From the NCBI GenBank assembly GCA_947501445.1, contig CANMVS010000008.1, positions 62,001 through 126,000 of the forward strand: a stretch of 64,000 nt of DNA, written 5' to 3'. The translations under genes were made by a program, and so were the position numbers. Shown piece after piece: positions 37,231 through 45,135 of this stretch. The notes below the pieces were generated by a model, which ran no database searches, was not told the DNA's origin, and saw only the letters and a program-made list of their open reading frames with translations. Every line of letters starts with the position of its first letter. Position 1 is the first letter of the stretch. This DNA comes from an uncultured Rhizobiaceae group bacterium. Its GTDB lineage: Bacteria > Pseudomonadota > Alphaproteobacteria > Rhizobiales > Rhizobiaceae.

Positions 37231-38247
37231 TTAACCCCCACGTGCATTATTGACGAGCCCGGTAATCACATCCTTGATGTGCATGCCTTCTGCGCGCGCT
37301 GCAAATGTCAGCGCCATGCGATGTTGCAGGATAGGCTCTGCCAATGCATGAACATCATCAACCGAAGGCGCAAGACGGCCATCATAGAGCGCGCGGGCAC
37401 GGGCAGCCAGCATCATGGCTTGTCCGGCGCGTGGCCCGGGACCCCAGGCAACATGTCTGTCCGTTTCATCAATTCCATTGCCCGGTCTTGCAGAACGCAC
37501 CAGGCTCAATATGGCATCGATAACATTTTCACTGACAGGCATGCGGCGCACAAGCGCCTGAATGTCCATCAGGCGTGATGCTGTCAAAATCGCCACGGGT
37601 TGTTTTTCCGCAATGCCGGTTGTTTCAAGCAGAACCTGCCGCTCAGCCTCCAGATCCGGATAATCAACATCAACCTGCATCAAAAACCGGTCAAGCTGCG
37701 CTTCAGGCAGGGGATAGGTGCCTTCCTGCTCCAATGGGTTTTGGGTGGCGAGCACATGAAATGGTTTAGGCAGATCGTGACGCGCACCGGCGACTGTCAC
37801 ATGATATTCCTGCATGGCCTGAAGCAATGCGGACTGGGTGCGCGGTGAGGCACGGTTAATCTCATCGGCCATCAGCAGCTGAGTGAATATGGGACCAGGA
37901 ACAAAGCGAAAGGACCTCTTGCCGGCCTCATCCTGATCCATAACCTCGGATCCCAGAATATCGGAGGGCATCAGGTCCGGGGTGAATTGTATGCGGTTGT
38001 CCTGCAGGCCCAATACCACACCAAGTGTGGCCACAAGTTTGGTCTTTGCCAGTCCCGGCACACCCACAAGCAGCGCGTGTCCACCCGATAGAACCGCCAG
38101 GATCGTCTGTTCAACGACGGATTGCTGACCGAAGATGACAGTGCCGATTTCCTTTCTGACACGCGCAATATCGGCAAGGGCGGCTTCAGCCGCTGCAATC
38201 ACAGCCGCATCATCCAGGGCAGGAGCGGACTTTTCAACAACACCCAT
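37231..38247 (-). CDS. moxR: MoxR-type AAA+ ATPase
   Basis: A 338-residue MoxR ATPase. Walker A is GVPGLAKTKL (about residue 81). Walker B is LLMADEINRASPRTQSALLQAM. Sensor 1 lies in VLATQNPLEQEGTYPLPEAQLDRF, and the C-terminal lid has the usual R/W pattern (HVAWGPGPRAGQAMMLAARA). GGAGAAG lies 6 bp before the ATG. It is the first gene of a four-gene minus-strand operon (moxR, DUF58, DUF4159, vWA-like membrane protein) and its probable energy source. Family members help metallo-enzymes or surface complexes mature. The client here is unknown. Confidence 0.95.
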   Translation of the reverse strand: MGVVEKSAPALDDAAVIAAAEAALADIARVRKEIGTVIFGQQSVVEQTILAVLSGGHALLVGVPGLAKTKLVATLGVVLGLQDNRIQFTPDLMPSDILGSEVMDQDEAGKRSFRFVPGPIFTQLLMADEINRASPRTQSALLQAMQEYHVTVAGARHDLPKPFHVLATQNPLEQEGTYPLPEAQLDRFLMQVDVDYPDLEAERQVLLETTGIAEKQPVAILTASRLMDIQALVRRMPVSENVIDAILSLVRSARPGNGIDETDRHVAWGPGPRAGQAMMLAARARALYDGRLAPSVDDVHALAEPILQHRMALTFAARAEGMHIKDVITGLVNNARGG

Positions 38248-38428
38248 ACAGGCTTCTCCATCTCTTTAAGTTCAGGATGAACATCACATATATCATTTAT
38301 TATCCATTATTTGGTGCTTTGCAGGAATCCATCAATGGAAAAAATTTGTCATAGTCCTTATGAATTGCATGAACTGCCTGCCACCATAAGTGATAATTTT
38401 GTGAATAGACAGAAAGCTGGACCAGACA

Positions 38429-39040
38429 ATGGCAAAAGGTGAAATCGCTTCTGCGGGTGACGCAACAAGTCTTGAAGCGTTGATATCGCGCGCTGCGTCG
38501 TCGCATGGCGGGCTACCGCCGGTCGATAAATGGAACCCGGATTTCTGCGGTGACCTCGATATGGAAATCCGTGCGGACGGAACCTGGTTCTATATGGGAA
38601 CACCGATCGGCAGGGCACCACTTGTCCGCCTGTTTTCCACCGTATTGCGTAAGGATGAGGACGGTAAAACCTATCTGGTTACGCCTGTGGAAAAGGTCGG
38701 TATTCGGGTTGAAGATGCGCCGTTCGTTGCTGTTGAAATGAGCGTGACCGAGCGTGATGGACAACAGGTTCTCACATTCAGGACGAATGTGGGAGATATT
38801 GTTGAAGCTGGTGCGGACCATCCAATGCGATTTGAAATTGCCGGTGACAATGATGAACTCAAGCCCTATTTGCACGTGCGTGGTCGCCTTGAGGCGCTGG
38901 TCAGTCGGGCATTGATGTACGATGTCGTCGCCTTGGGACATGCCAGTACAATTGATGGAATATCAATGTTCAACATAAAGTCAGGTGGTATGGATTTTCC
39001 AATAATGCCGATGGATCAGCTGGAGGCACTGTCTCAATGA
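38429..39040 (+). CDS. DUF1285 domain protein
   Basis: A 203-residue protein of family DUF1285 (function unknown). The signature region is KWNPDFCGDLDMEIRADGTW, with IGRAPLVRLFSTVLRKDEDG following. It is predicted soluble and rich in beta strands. It is the first gene of a plus-strand operon, divergent from moxR with about 180 bp between. The stop overlaps the Nudix start as ATGA. The coupling with an RNA-processing enzyme two genes downstream gives no clear functional hint. Confidence 0.92.
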   Translation: MAKGEIASAGDATSLEALISRAASSHGGLPPVDKWNPDFCGDLDMEIRADGTWFYMGTPIGRAPLVRLFSTVLRKDEDGKTYLVTPVEKVGIRVEDAPFVAVEMSVTERDGQQVLTFRTNVGDIVEAGADHPMRFEIAGDNDELKPYLHVRGRLEALVSRALMYDVVALGHASTIDGISMFNIKSGGMDFPIMPMDQLEALSQ

Positions 39041-39669
39041 GGCAGGTGATTGACGATAATTTCAGTGCTGCGGTCCTGCGGAAAAAGGCAAGGCATGAAG
39101 ACGGTCAGGATGTGGGGCGTGCCCATGGTGACCATATTCTCAATCCGGATATTATTGAGCGTTTGTCGAGCGAAACCTTGCGGGATGCGGCAGTATTGGT
39201 ACCTGTGATTGATTATGGTGATCGCACACAGGTGCTGCTGACGCAACGCACGGCCAAAATGCGAACGCATTCAGGGCAGATCGCCTTTCCCGGCGGCGCG
39301 GTCGATGCCGGGGATGTATCCATTGAAGCGGCAGCACTGCGTGAAGCCGAGGAGGAGATTGGGCTTGATGCGTCTTTTGTCGAGCCCGTTGGCCGACTGC
39401 CGCAATATCTGACAACCACCGGTTTTCGAATAACGCCGGTCCTGGCTATCGTGCGCAGTGATTATGGGATGGTCATAAATCACGACGAAGTTGACGATGC
39501 TTTCGAAGTGCCATTTGATTTTTTGATGAACCCGGCAAATCACATTCGCGAAAGCCGCGTTTGGGAAGGCAAGGAACGGCATTTTTACACCATGCCCTAC
39601 GGTAAACGCTATATCTGGGGTGTAACTGCCGGAATTTTGCGGACACTTTATGAAAGACATTATGCATGA
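39037..39669 (+). CDS. Nudix hydrolase, CoA pyrophosphatase type
   Basis: A 210-residue Nudix enzyme of the NudL/CoA-diphosphatase group. The Nudix box is complete, from GGAVDAGD through the REAEEEIGL end (G-x5-E-x7-R-E-U-x-E-E-x-G-U) at about residues 87-109. The preceding segment LLTQRTAKMRTHSGQIAFPGG is the hallmark of CoA pyrophosphatases, which hydrolyse CoA or its oxidised derivatives to phosphopantetheine and 3',5'-ADP. It is coupled to both neighbours by ATGA overlaps (39037-39040 and 39666-39669), so the three genes form one operon. The exact substrate is by family only. Confidence 0.92.
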   Translation: MRQVIDDNFSAAVLRKKARHEDGQDVGRAHGDHILNPDIIERLSSETLRDAAVLVPVIDYGDRTQVLLTQRTAKMRTHSGQIAFPGGAVDAGDVSIEAAALREAEEEIGLDASFVEPVGRLPQYLTTTGFRITPVLAIVRSDYGMVINHDEVDDAFEVPFDFLMNPANHIRESRVWEGKERHFYTMPYGKRYIWGVTAGILRTLYERHYA

Positions 39670-40937
39670 CTAATGCAGATATTGTTGCCAGCGTCGCTGA
39701 TGCCGACTGGTTTAATGCGCCTGCTCTTCAGTTGATATTGTCCCTGCTCAACCGCGAAGGCGGTGAGGCCCGTATCGTGGGTGGTGCTGTGCGCAATACG
39801 CTGATGGGACTGCCTGCAAGCGATGTTGATATTGCCACAACACTTACGCCCGATGTTGTTGTCACCCGTGCGATTGAGGCCGGGCTGAAGACTGTACCAA
39901 CCGGCATTCAACACGGAACAGTAACGCTGATCGTTGACGGGCATCCCTTTGAGGTAACAACATTGCGTGTTGATGTTGCCACTGACGGACGTCATGCGCA
40001 GGTGGCCTTCGGCACGGATTGGAAGCAGGATGCGCAGCGCCGGGACCTGACCGTCAATGCTCTTTACGCCGATGCATCGGGCCAGATCGTTGATCTTGTT
40101 GGCGGCGTTGCAGATTTGCGCGCCGGGCGCATGCGTTTTATCGGCGATGCGACCAGCCGAATAGAAGAGGATTATCTGCGTATATTGAGATTTTTTCGTT
40201 TCCACGCCTGGTACGGGGAGGGCAGACCTGACGCTGATGGCCTGAGGGCCTGTGCCCGATTGAAGTCCGGTCTTGCCAATTTATCTGCAGAACGTGTGTG
40301 GGCGGAACTCAAAAAGATGCTGGGTGCACCCGATCCCGGCAGAGCATTGCTTTGGATGCGTCAGACCGGTGTGCTGACTGAAATACTGCCCGAGTCTGAA
40401 AAATGGGGCATTGATGCAGTCTTCGGCGTGATTGAATCGCAAAATGCACTGGGATGGCCTGCCGACCCGCTATTGCGCCTTATGTCCATCATACCGCCAG
40501 ACGAAGCGCGATTGGCTGCTTTGGCGGCACGTCTCAAAATGTCAGGCAGTGAAAAGGACAGACTGCTGTCCTGGGCGGCACAACCGGCCATATCTGAAGA
40601 CACAGCGGATATAGCCTTGAAGCGCGACCTTTATCTGAGGGATGCTGGTGCTATTGAAGACAGGCTTCGCCTGCAACTCAGTCGTTGTCGAACGGCTGCC
40701 GGAAACGATGACAAAGCATTGTTGAGTGCTGGCAAATTCGCCCGTCTTCTTGCCGTTTGCCTGGGGTGGGTTTCACCGCAATTTCCGATCAGCGGCAAGG
40801 ACCTGCTGGCTGCAGGTGTCCTCAGCGGTCGCCAGATGGGTGAGTGCCTTCGGCGGCTTGAGGAAACCTGGGTTGCCAGTGACTTTACGCTCACACGCCA
40901 ACAATTGCTGGACAAGATCAGCGATATCGATACCTGA
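39666..40937 (+). CDS. cca: CCA-adding tRNA nucleotidyltransferase
   Basis: A 423-residue class II nucleotidyltransferase that adds or repairs the 3' CCA of tRNAs. The head domain has GGAVRNTLMGLPASDVDIAT, with the two catalytic aspartates of the DxD motif. Then comes the RRD-type motif (QRRDLTVNALYADASGQIVD) used in nucleotide selection. The neck has RIEEDYLRILRFFRFHAWYG, as in bacterial CCA/poly(A) enzymes. There is no HD domain. The usual Asp after GGxVR is Asn here, which is a common variation. It is the last gene of the DUF1285-Nudix-cca operon, with the ATG embedded in the Nudix stop. Confidence 0.92.
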   Translation: MTNADIVASVADADWFNAPALQLILSLLNREGGEARIVGGAVRNTLMGLPASDVDIATTLTPDVVVTRAIEAGLKTVPTGIQHGTVTLIVDGHPFEVTTLRVDVATDGRHAQVAFGTDWKQDAQRRDLTVNALYADASGQIVDLVGGVADLRAGRMRFIGDATSRIEEDYLRILRFFRFHAWYGEGRPDADGLRACARLKSGLANLSAERVWAELKKMLGAPDPGRALLWMRQTGVLTEILPESEKWGIDAVFGVIESQNALGWPADPLLRLMSIIPPDEARLAALAARLKMSGSEKDRLLSWAAQPAISEDTADIALKRDLYLRDAGAIEDRLRLQLSRCRTAAGNDDKALLSAGKFARLLAVCLGWVSPQFPISGKDLLAAGVLSGRQMGECLRRLEETWVASDFTLTRQQLLDKISDIDT

Positions 40938-40986
40938 CGGCGTTTTTCTATTGAACCGCCATTCGCGACCGGCAAGAGAAACTCCA

Positions 40987-41157
40987 TCAGATCTGAGTGA
41001 CCGAATCCGTTACTTGTGTGTCGACCTGGCCGCCGGTTACCCTGTTCAGTTCTGACGAAGTGGTAGCGCCAACGTTTTTGTGCTGTGGATGTCCAGATGA
41101 ATTTTTGTCGATTGTGGTTGCGGGTGATTGATCGTCTTTGTGCTTCAATGTGTGCAT
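40987..41157 (-). CDS. Small hydrophilic protein, 56 residues, with Reb-like C-terminal motif
   Basis: The ATG at 41157 is preceded by AGGAG with about 9 bp spacing, the best ribosome site in this stretch. The 56-residue product is hydrophilic (many Lys, His, Ser, Thr, Asn) and ends TGGQVDTQVTDSVTQI. That end resembles the N-terminal motif of RebB/killing-trait proteins (roughly VNSQITDAVTQ), but the rest of that domain is absent downstream in any frame. The longer frame reaching 41346 runs across the neighbouring micro-gene and is not supported. The gene lies between cca (convergent) and another micro-gene. Function unknown. Confidence 0.6.
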   Translation of the reverse strand: MHTLKHKDDQSPATTIDKNSSGHPQHKNVGATTSSELNRVTGGQVDTQVTDSVTQI

Positions 41158-41215
41158 TTTCCTATCTCCTGTAAATAGGCCCCGCGGCCTTGTAGGGTAT
41201 GAAGAAATTGAATTT

Positions 41216-41377
41216 TCAATTGGTTTTTCCGGCACCATTTGGGCCCAGAAAGCCATCTGCAGCGGAGCCTGATCCAGCGCTAACCTGATCAAGGTCCATG
41301 GAAACCGGTCCCGATTTGTCTTTTCGAGCTGTATCCGTTTGTTCACTGGTTCTGTTTGTTTTGTTTTCCTTGCTCAT
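41216..41377 (-). CDS. Small hydrophilic protein, 53 residues
   Basis: The ATG at 41377 is preceded by TAAGGAAC with about 8 bp spacing. The product has 53 residues. Its first half is highly charged (MSKENKTNRTSEQTDTARK) and the second half is Gly/Ser-rich, ending DGFLGPNGAGKTN. The end looks like a P-loop but is too short to be a nucleotide-binding domain. The next micro-gene follows after 58 bp, so the two are probably co-transcribed. I do not recognise either. The case for them rests on their ribosome sites and on the absence of any larger gene in 40938-41568. Confidence 0.55.
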   Translation of the reverse strand: MSKENKTNRTSEQTDTARKDKSGPVSMDLDQVSAGSGSAADGFLGPNGAGKTN

Positions 41378-41568
41378 CGGTCTGTTCCTTAATTTTTAAT
41401 GCTGCGCAGCGCTGTAAACGGGCAATCGAGGCGAAACCGGGTTGCTGGCCCGGTGCGCTGTGCTCAATAGACATATGGGGGTTGGGGCGGCAGATTTTTC
41501 CTATATTTTCATTACAAATTGGAAATATATCTCTGCAATATTCAATGCGGTTTATAACTGAAGGCGTT

Positions 41569-42528
41569 TCAATGCGCCGATATCGACACAATGCCAAAGC
41601 GATTGCGATAGTCGCTTGCCGTGAGCCCGGTTGTGGTGCGGAACAGACGACCAAATGCTGATGGGTCCCGATAACCGACCCGCCAGCCGATTTCACTGAC
41701 AGGAATGCGGGTTCGTTCAAGCAGGCCGCGCGCCTTTTCAATGCGAAGGTTTTGCAAATAGTCATTGGGCGTATGGTTTGTCGCCGCCTTGAAGCGGCGC
41801 AAAAATGTTCGGGAGGACAGATGTGCCCGCTTGGCCATTTCAACAACGCTGATCGCGTCATCGGTATTGGCTTCCAGCCAATGTTGTACCTTGAGGATAG
41901 CGCTATCACCGTGTTTGAGCGCCGGTCGGAAACTGCGATAGTTTCTTTGTTCACGGCCACCCGGGTCTATCAACAGGTGGCGGGCGGTGTTGGAGACAAC
42001 CTGGCCTCCCAAAAAACGGTTGACGATAAAAAGACCAAGGTCCAGCCAGGCCATGAGACCGCCAGCGGTAACGATGTCATTGTCATCAATGAGCAGGTGT
42101 TCTGCGCCTAGCATCGTAGTGGGAAAGGCGGTTTGAAATTCCTCTTCCAGCGCCCAATGGGTGGTTGCCGGTCTGCCCGCCAGCAGGCCCGCATGACCAA
42201 GCCAGAATGCACCGGCACAGGCGGAGCACAGGATGGTGCCTGATGCATGGCAAGCGCGCAGCCACATATGAACGTCACCATCATCCTTGCCACGTGCACC
42301 TGATATGTTTGGCGGCAGAATAATCACCTCAAAGCCTGTCTTCGGATAAGGAGGATGGCTTATCACAGTGATATCAAGGCACGGACCATCATGCTGTCGA
42401 CTGATGCCGCTGGCGATGGTCAACAGGTCCGCCAATCCCAGCACAGCAGCCAGCTGCGCACCCTCATAGGATAAAATGGCAATCTTGTAGATTGTGGGCT
42501 TATCAGTCATTTGGCGTATATCGCACAT
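41569..42528 (-). CDS. GlxA-family transcriptional regulator (DJ-1-like domain plus AraC HTH)
   Basis: A 319-residue regulator. The N-terminal DJ-1/PfpI-like domain (about residues 12-190) has YKIAILSYEGAQLAAVLGLADL and the nucleophile-elbow-like ILCSACAGAFWLG. The C-terminal AraC-type DNA-binding domain (about 215-310) has two helix-turn-helix units (MAKRAHLSSRTFLRRFKAAT and IPVSEIGWRVGYRDPSAFGR). Such GlxA proteins usually sense small nitrogen compounds. It is divergent from an isochorismatase-fold hydrolase with 77 bp between, so it probably controls that gene. An ATG at 42510 is an alternative start. Neither start has a strong Shine-Dalgarno. Confidence 0.9.
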   Translation of the reverse strand: MCDIRQMTDKPTIYKIAILSYEGAQLAAVLGLADLLTIASGISRQHDGPCLDITVISHPPYPKTGFEVIILPPNISGARGKDDGDVHMWLRACHASGTILCSACAGAFWLGHAGLLAGRPATTHWALEEEFQTAFPTTMLGAEHLLIDDNDIVTAGGLMAWLDLGLFIVNRFLGGQVVSNTARHLLIDPGGREQRNYRSFRPALKHGDSAILKVQHWLEANTDDAISVVEMAKRAHLSSRTFLRRFKAATNHTPNDYLQNLRIEKARGLLERTRIPVSEIGWRVGYRDPSAFGRLFRTTTGLTASDYRNRFGIVSISAH

Positions 42529-42605
42529 AAATGGTCATTTCCGCCAGTTCTGTTTTGCATCAACAGGCTGCAATCTGACGATCTGTAAACACAAGGATAA
42601 GATAA

Positions 42606-43160
42606 ATGACCAAAACAGCTTTAGTGCTCGTGGACATCCAGAATGACTATTTTGAAGGCGGTGACTGGCCGGTTGCCAGGATGGACGAAGTGGCGGCAAA
42701 TTCGGCCCTGTTGCTTGAAGATGCCCGCACACGCGGCCGCACGGTCATTCACATCCGGCACGAGATTGAATCCGATCAGGCACCATTTTTCAAAGCCGGA
42801 TCAGCCGGGGCGCAGATACACAGTTCTGTCAAACCGCGAACCGGCGAGCCGGTGATCGTCAAACATCGACCAAACAGTTTTCATGGAACCTCGTTGCAGG
42901 CTGATCTGGAAGCTGCGGGTATCAGCGATGTCATTATCTGCGGTGCGATGAGCCAGATGTGCATCGATGCGACTGCAAGAGCTGCAGCAGACTTTGGCTA
43001 TGTGGTCACGGTTGTGGAAGATGCCTGCGGTGCAAAGGAGCAATCCTTTAACGGTATCCATGTACCGGCAGAACAGGTTCACGCCGCAATAATGGCGCCG
43101 CTTGCCATGACCTATGCCAATGTTGTGGCAACATCAGTCTTTCTGGAAAACGGCAAATAG
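42606..43160 (+). CDS. Isochorismatase-fold cysteine hydrolase
   Basis: A 184-residue enzyme of the isochorismatase/nicotinamidase superfamily. The catalytic Asp is in LVLVDIQNDYFEGG (about residue 9), the Lys in VIVKHRPNSFHGT, and the Cys in AMSQMCIDATARAA, preceded by the typical cis-peptide region (ICGAMS). These make a complete Asp-Lys-Cys triad. The length is usual (about 180). Members hydrolyse amides, ureides or nicotinamide. The specific substrate cannot be told here. It is divergent from a GlxA-type regulator, a common pairing that points to inducible use of a nitrogen compound. Confidence 0.92.
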   Translation: MTKTALVLVDIQNDYFEGGDWPVARMDEVAANSALLLEDARTRGRTVIHIRHEIESDQAPFFKAGSAGAQIHSSVKPRTGEPVIVKHRPNSFHGTSLQADLEAAGISDVIICGAMSQMCIDATARAAADFGYVVTVVEDACGAKEQSFNGIHVPAEQVHAAIMAPLAMTYANVVATSVFLENGK

Positions 43161-43170
43161 CGTGATCATC

Positions 43171-43202
43171 GCTGCCGGGCACTCTGGCGTGCCCGGTTCA
43201 GC
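43171..43202 (+). terminator. Strong hairpin after the cysteine hydrolase
   Basis: CCGGGCAC (43175-43182) and GTGCCCGG (43189-43196) form a perfect 8-bp GC-rich stem with loop TCTGGC. GCTG and CAGC add an outer 4-bp helix beyond a 2-nt bulge. It lies 10 bp after the stop and 30 bp before the convergent hemF stop. No T-run follows, but its position suggests a two-way transcription barrier. Confidence 0.5.
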
Positions 43203-43232
43203 GAGTGAAGCAACCGGATGCAGCAACAGACG

Positions 43233-44144
43233 CTAGGGCCACAAAACAGCCGGTGGCATTGAGGAAAGAATTGAATCCACATTGCCGCCGGTTTTCAGGC
43301 CAAAAATTGTTCCCCGGTCATAAAGCAGATTGAATTCGACGTAACGACCACGGCGAATCAGTTGCTCATTGCGTTCTGCCTCATTCCAATGGGTATTGAA
43401 ATTACGCTGGACAATTTTTGGATAGGCCACGGTAAATGCACGCCCGACGTCCTGGGCAAATGCAAAATCCGCCTCCCATCCGCCATCCTGTTCTTCGGTG
43501 CGAAGCCAGTCAAAAAAGATACCGCCCACACCGCGCGGTTCATTACGGTGCTTGAGGTAGAAGTATTCGTCGCACCATGTTTTGTAGCGCTGATAGTCAG
43601 CAAGTTTGTGCCGTGAACAGGCAACTTCCAGGGCTTTGTGAAAAAGTTGCGTATCCGGGTCATTCTGCACTCGCCGTGAATCCAGCACCGGTGTCAAATC
43701 CGCACCGCCACCAAACCATTGTGATGTGGTGACCACCATACGTGTGTTCATATGCACGGCCGGAACATGCGGATTGACCGGATGCGCGATAAGCGAAATG
43801 CCAGAGGCCCAAAATCGTGGGTCTTCCTCGGCACCGGGAATTTGTTGGCGAAATTCCGGAGAAAATTCGCCATAGACGGTTGATGTGTGAACACCGGCTT
43901 TTTCAAATACCCGGCCCGACATCATCGACATGGTTCCGCCGCCGCCGCGGCCTTCTTCGCGCTGCCATTGCTTTTGCACGAACCGGCCGGGTGCGTCATC
44001 ACACAACGGTCCGGTAACGTCATTTTCCAATTGCTCAAGCGTTGAGCAAATTGCATCCCGCAGAGTCTCAAACCAGATCCGCGCTTTGTTCTTTTTTTCT
44101 TCCAGCCCTTCAGGAAGGCTGGCCGGAAGGTTCGGCCGTTCCAT
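43233..44144 (-). CDS. hemF: Oxygen-dependent coproporphyrinogen III oxidase
   Basis: A 303-residue cytoplasmic enzyme that decarboxylates coproporphyrinogen III to protoporphyrinogen IX in haem synthesis, using O2. Family blocks include [42 protein letters not shown] (with metal-site histidines), [11 protein letters not shown] and [22 protein letters not shown] at the dimer-interface end. I use the ATG at 44144, with GGGGAT about 11 bp upstream. The codon just before it is a possible TTG start. It supplies haem for, among others, the cytochrome bc1 complex encoded further right, though the genes are not linked in an operon. Confidence 0.96.
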   Translation of the reverse strand: MERPNLPASLPEGLEEKKNKARIWFETLRDAICSTLEQLENDVTGPLCDDAPGRFVQKQWQREEGRGGGGTMSMMSGRVFEKAGVHTSTVYGEFSPEFRQQIPGAEEDPRFWASGISLIAHPVNPHVPAVHMNTRMVVTTSQWFGGGADLTPVLDSRRVQNDPDTQLFHKALEVACSRHKLADYQRYKTWCDEYFYLKHRNEPRGVGGIFFDWLRTEEQDGGWEADFAFAQDVGRAFTVAYPKIVQRNFNTHWNEAERNEQLIRRGRYVEFNLLYDRGTIFGLKTGGNVDSILSSMPPAVLWP

Positions 44145-44316
44145 CAAATATAAATCCCCATCATAATCCCGCGCACTCCATAACAGGTCCCTTCCGGCGA
44201 TGCCATAGAGTTACCATCGAAATTAATTCATGCGGCAATATCGCCACAAATCGGTGATCCATCCATCGGGCTGGTCAGCTGGCACAATACCGCCTATTAT
44301 TGCGCGCAAGGTGCTG

Positions 44317-44580
44317 ATGATGAAAAGAGTTCCAACAGTTCCGCCGATGGACGGCCTGCGACGGCACATCCGCAACAGCCGGATGAATAAAGGTGCTGGC
44401 CAGGGGGATTCCTTCGTTCGCAAAACCTATCGGCTTCCCCGAACTGTGGCGCGTGAAAAAGCGCAGGAATGGTTCAAATCCTGGCCGAAAGCTGCCTATT
44501 GGACCGAGGTGGAAAGCTGGCGTCAGCTGCCTGACAATCAAATAGAATTTACCATGCGCCGACTGCCAACCGCCGACTGA
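44317..44580 (+). CDS. Small conserved hypothetical protein
   Basis: An 87-residue protein. The C-terminal half (KTYRLPRTVAREKAQEWF, then AAYWTEVESWRQLPDNQIEF and TMRRLPTAD) is a pattern I recall from small conserved proteins of Hyphomicrobiales with no assigned function. The frame opens at 44230, but AAGG at 44308-44311 favours the ATG at 44317 or the next codon at 44320. It is soluble, basic in the N-terminal half and without cysteines. It is divergent from hemF and probably a single gene. Confidence 0.7.
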   Translation: MMKRVPTVPPMDGLRRHIRNSRMNKGAGQGDSFVRKTYRLPRTVAREKAQEWFKSWPKAAYWTEVESWRQLPDNQIEFTMRRLPTAD

Positions 44581-44751
44581 AAGTCGCTATGGCTCTGTGG
44601 CACCCGGGCGTGGGTAACAAAATGACGCAGCGCTATCAGGTCGCATTGTAAGCACCAGTGCAGATGAACATTTTGGCACGATGCTTTATTCCCCAGTTGG
44701 AAAATTCGAAGAAGCCAAAAGCGCAAAAAGCGCAGATACACGGGATACAAT

Positions 44752-44982
44752 ATGAATAAGCTGGCGCGCCTGATTTATTGGGTGCCGGTATTTGGCTGGA
44801 TGCTCAAGGAAGCAATTCACGGATCGGCACAGGTTAAAACACTCTTTCTTCTCAACATGATTGCCATATGGGTCCTGGCGATATTTCTGTTTGGATATCC
44901 TGCCATCATCATACCGGCTCTGGTCATGGTGGCGATAATTTTCACCTGCCTGCTGATGATCACTGCCGACAACTGGCAATAA
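44752..44982 (+). CDS. Small membrane protein, 76 residues
   Basis: A 76-residue protein with two hydrophobic segments (about residues 29-45, LFLLNMIAIWVLAIFLF, and 48-70, AIIIPALVMVAIIFTCLLM) after an amphipathic N-terminus (MNKLARLIYWVPVFGWMLKE). It would form a helical hairpin with short ends. I do not recognise the family. The ribosome site is weak (CGGGAT). The 171 bp upstream (44581-44751) show nothing else. Repeat copy 4 starts 54 bp downstream. Confidence 0.65.
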   Translation: MNKLARLIYWVPVFGWMLKEAIHGSAQVKTLFLLNMIAIWVLAIFLFGYPAIIIPALVMVAIIFTCLLMITADNWQ

Positions 44983-45036
44983 TCGGGTGCAGCTGCATCA
45001 CATTGTGCTCATCTGGCTTTGGGGCTCATCACTACC

Positions 45037-45135
45037 GCAATTCAGTTTTGACGGAATTGGCTAAACCTGAATGCATCAATAAAATCAAAAGCCAACACCG
45101 TTGTCCCGTTTCTGACGAAACGTGAAACGGTCTAA
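45037..45135 (+). repeat. RIME-like intergenic repeat, copy 4
   Basis: A 99-bp, slightly degenerate copy. It begins GCAATTCAG, lacks one G of the left arm and ends GTGAAACGGTCTAA. Its right end overlaps the 3' end of trmL: the TAG stop of trmL (read on the minus strand at 45134-45132) lies inside the terminal TCTAA of the element. It separates two convergent genes. Confidence 0.82.

Noticed and set aside
41216-41240. P-loop-like sequence GPNGAGKT at the end of the 53-residue protein
   Set aside because: It stands three residues from the C-terminus with no following helix or Walker B, so it cannot form a nucleotide-binding site. Likely chance.
41343-41960. 205-codon minus-strand frame across the end of the GlxA-type gene
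   Set aside because: It overlaps the well-supported GlxA gene in another frame of the same strand. Its last 43 codons (from the ATG at 41474) have no Shine-Dalgarno, although they end in a lysine/glutamine-rich stretch just over the micro-gene start.
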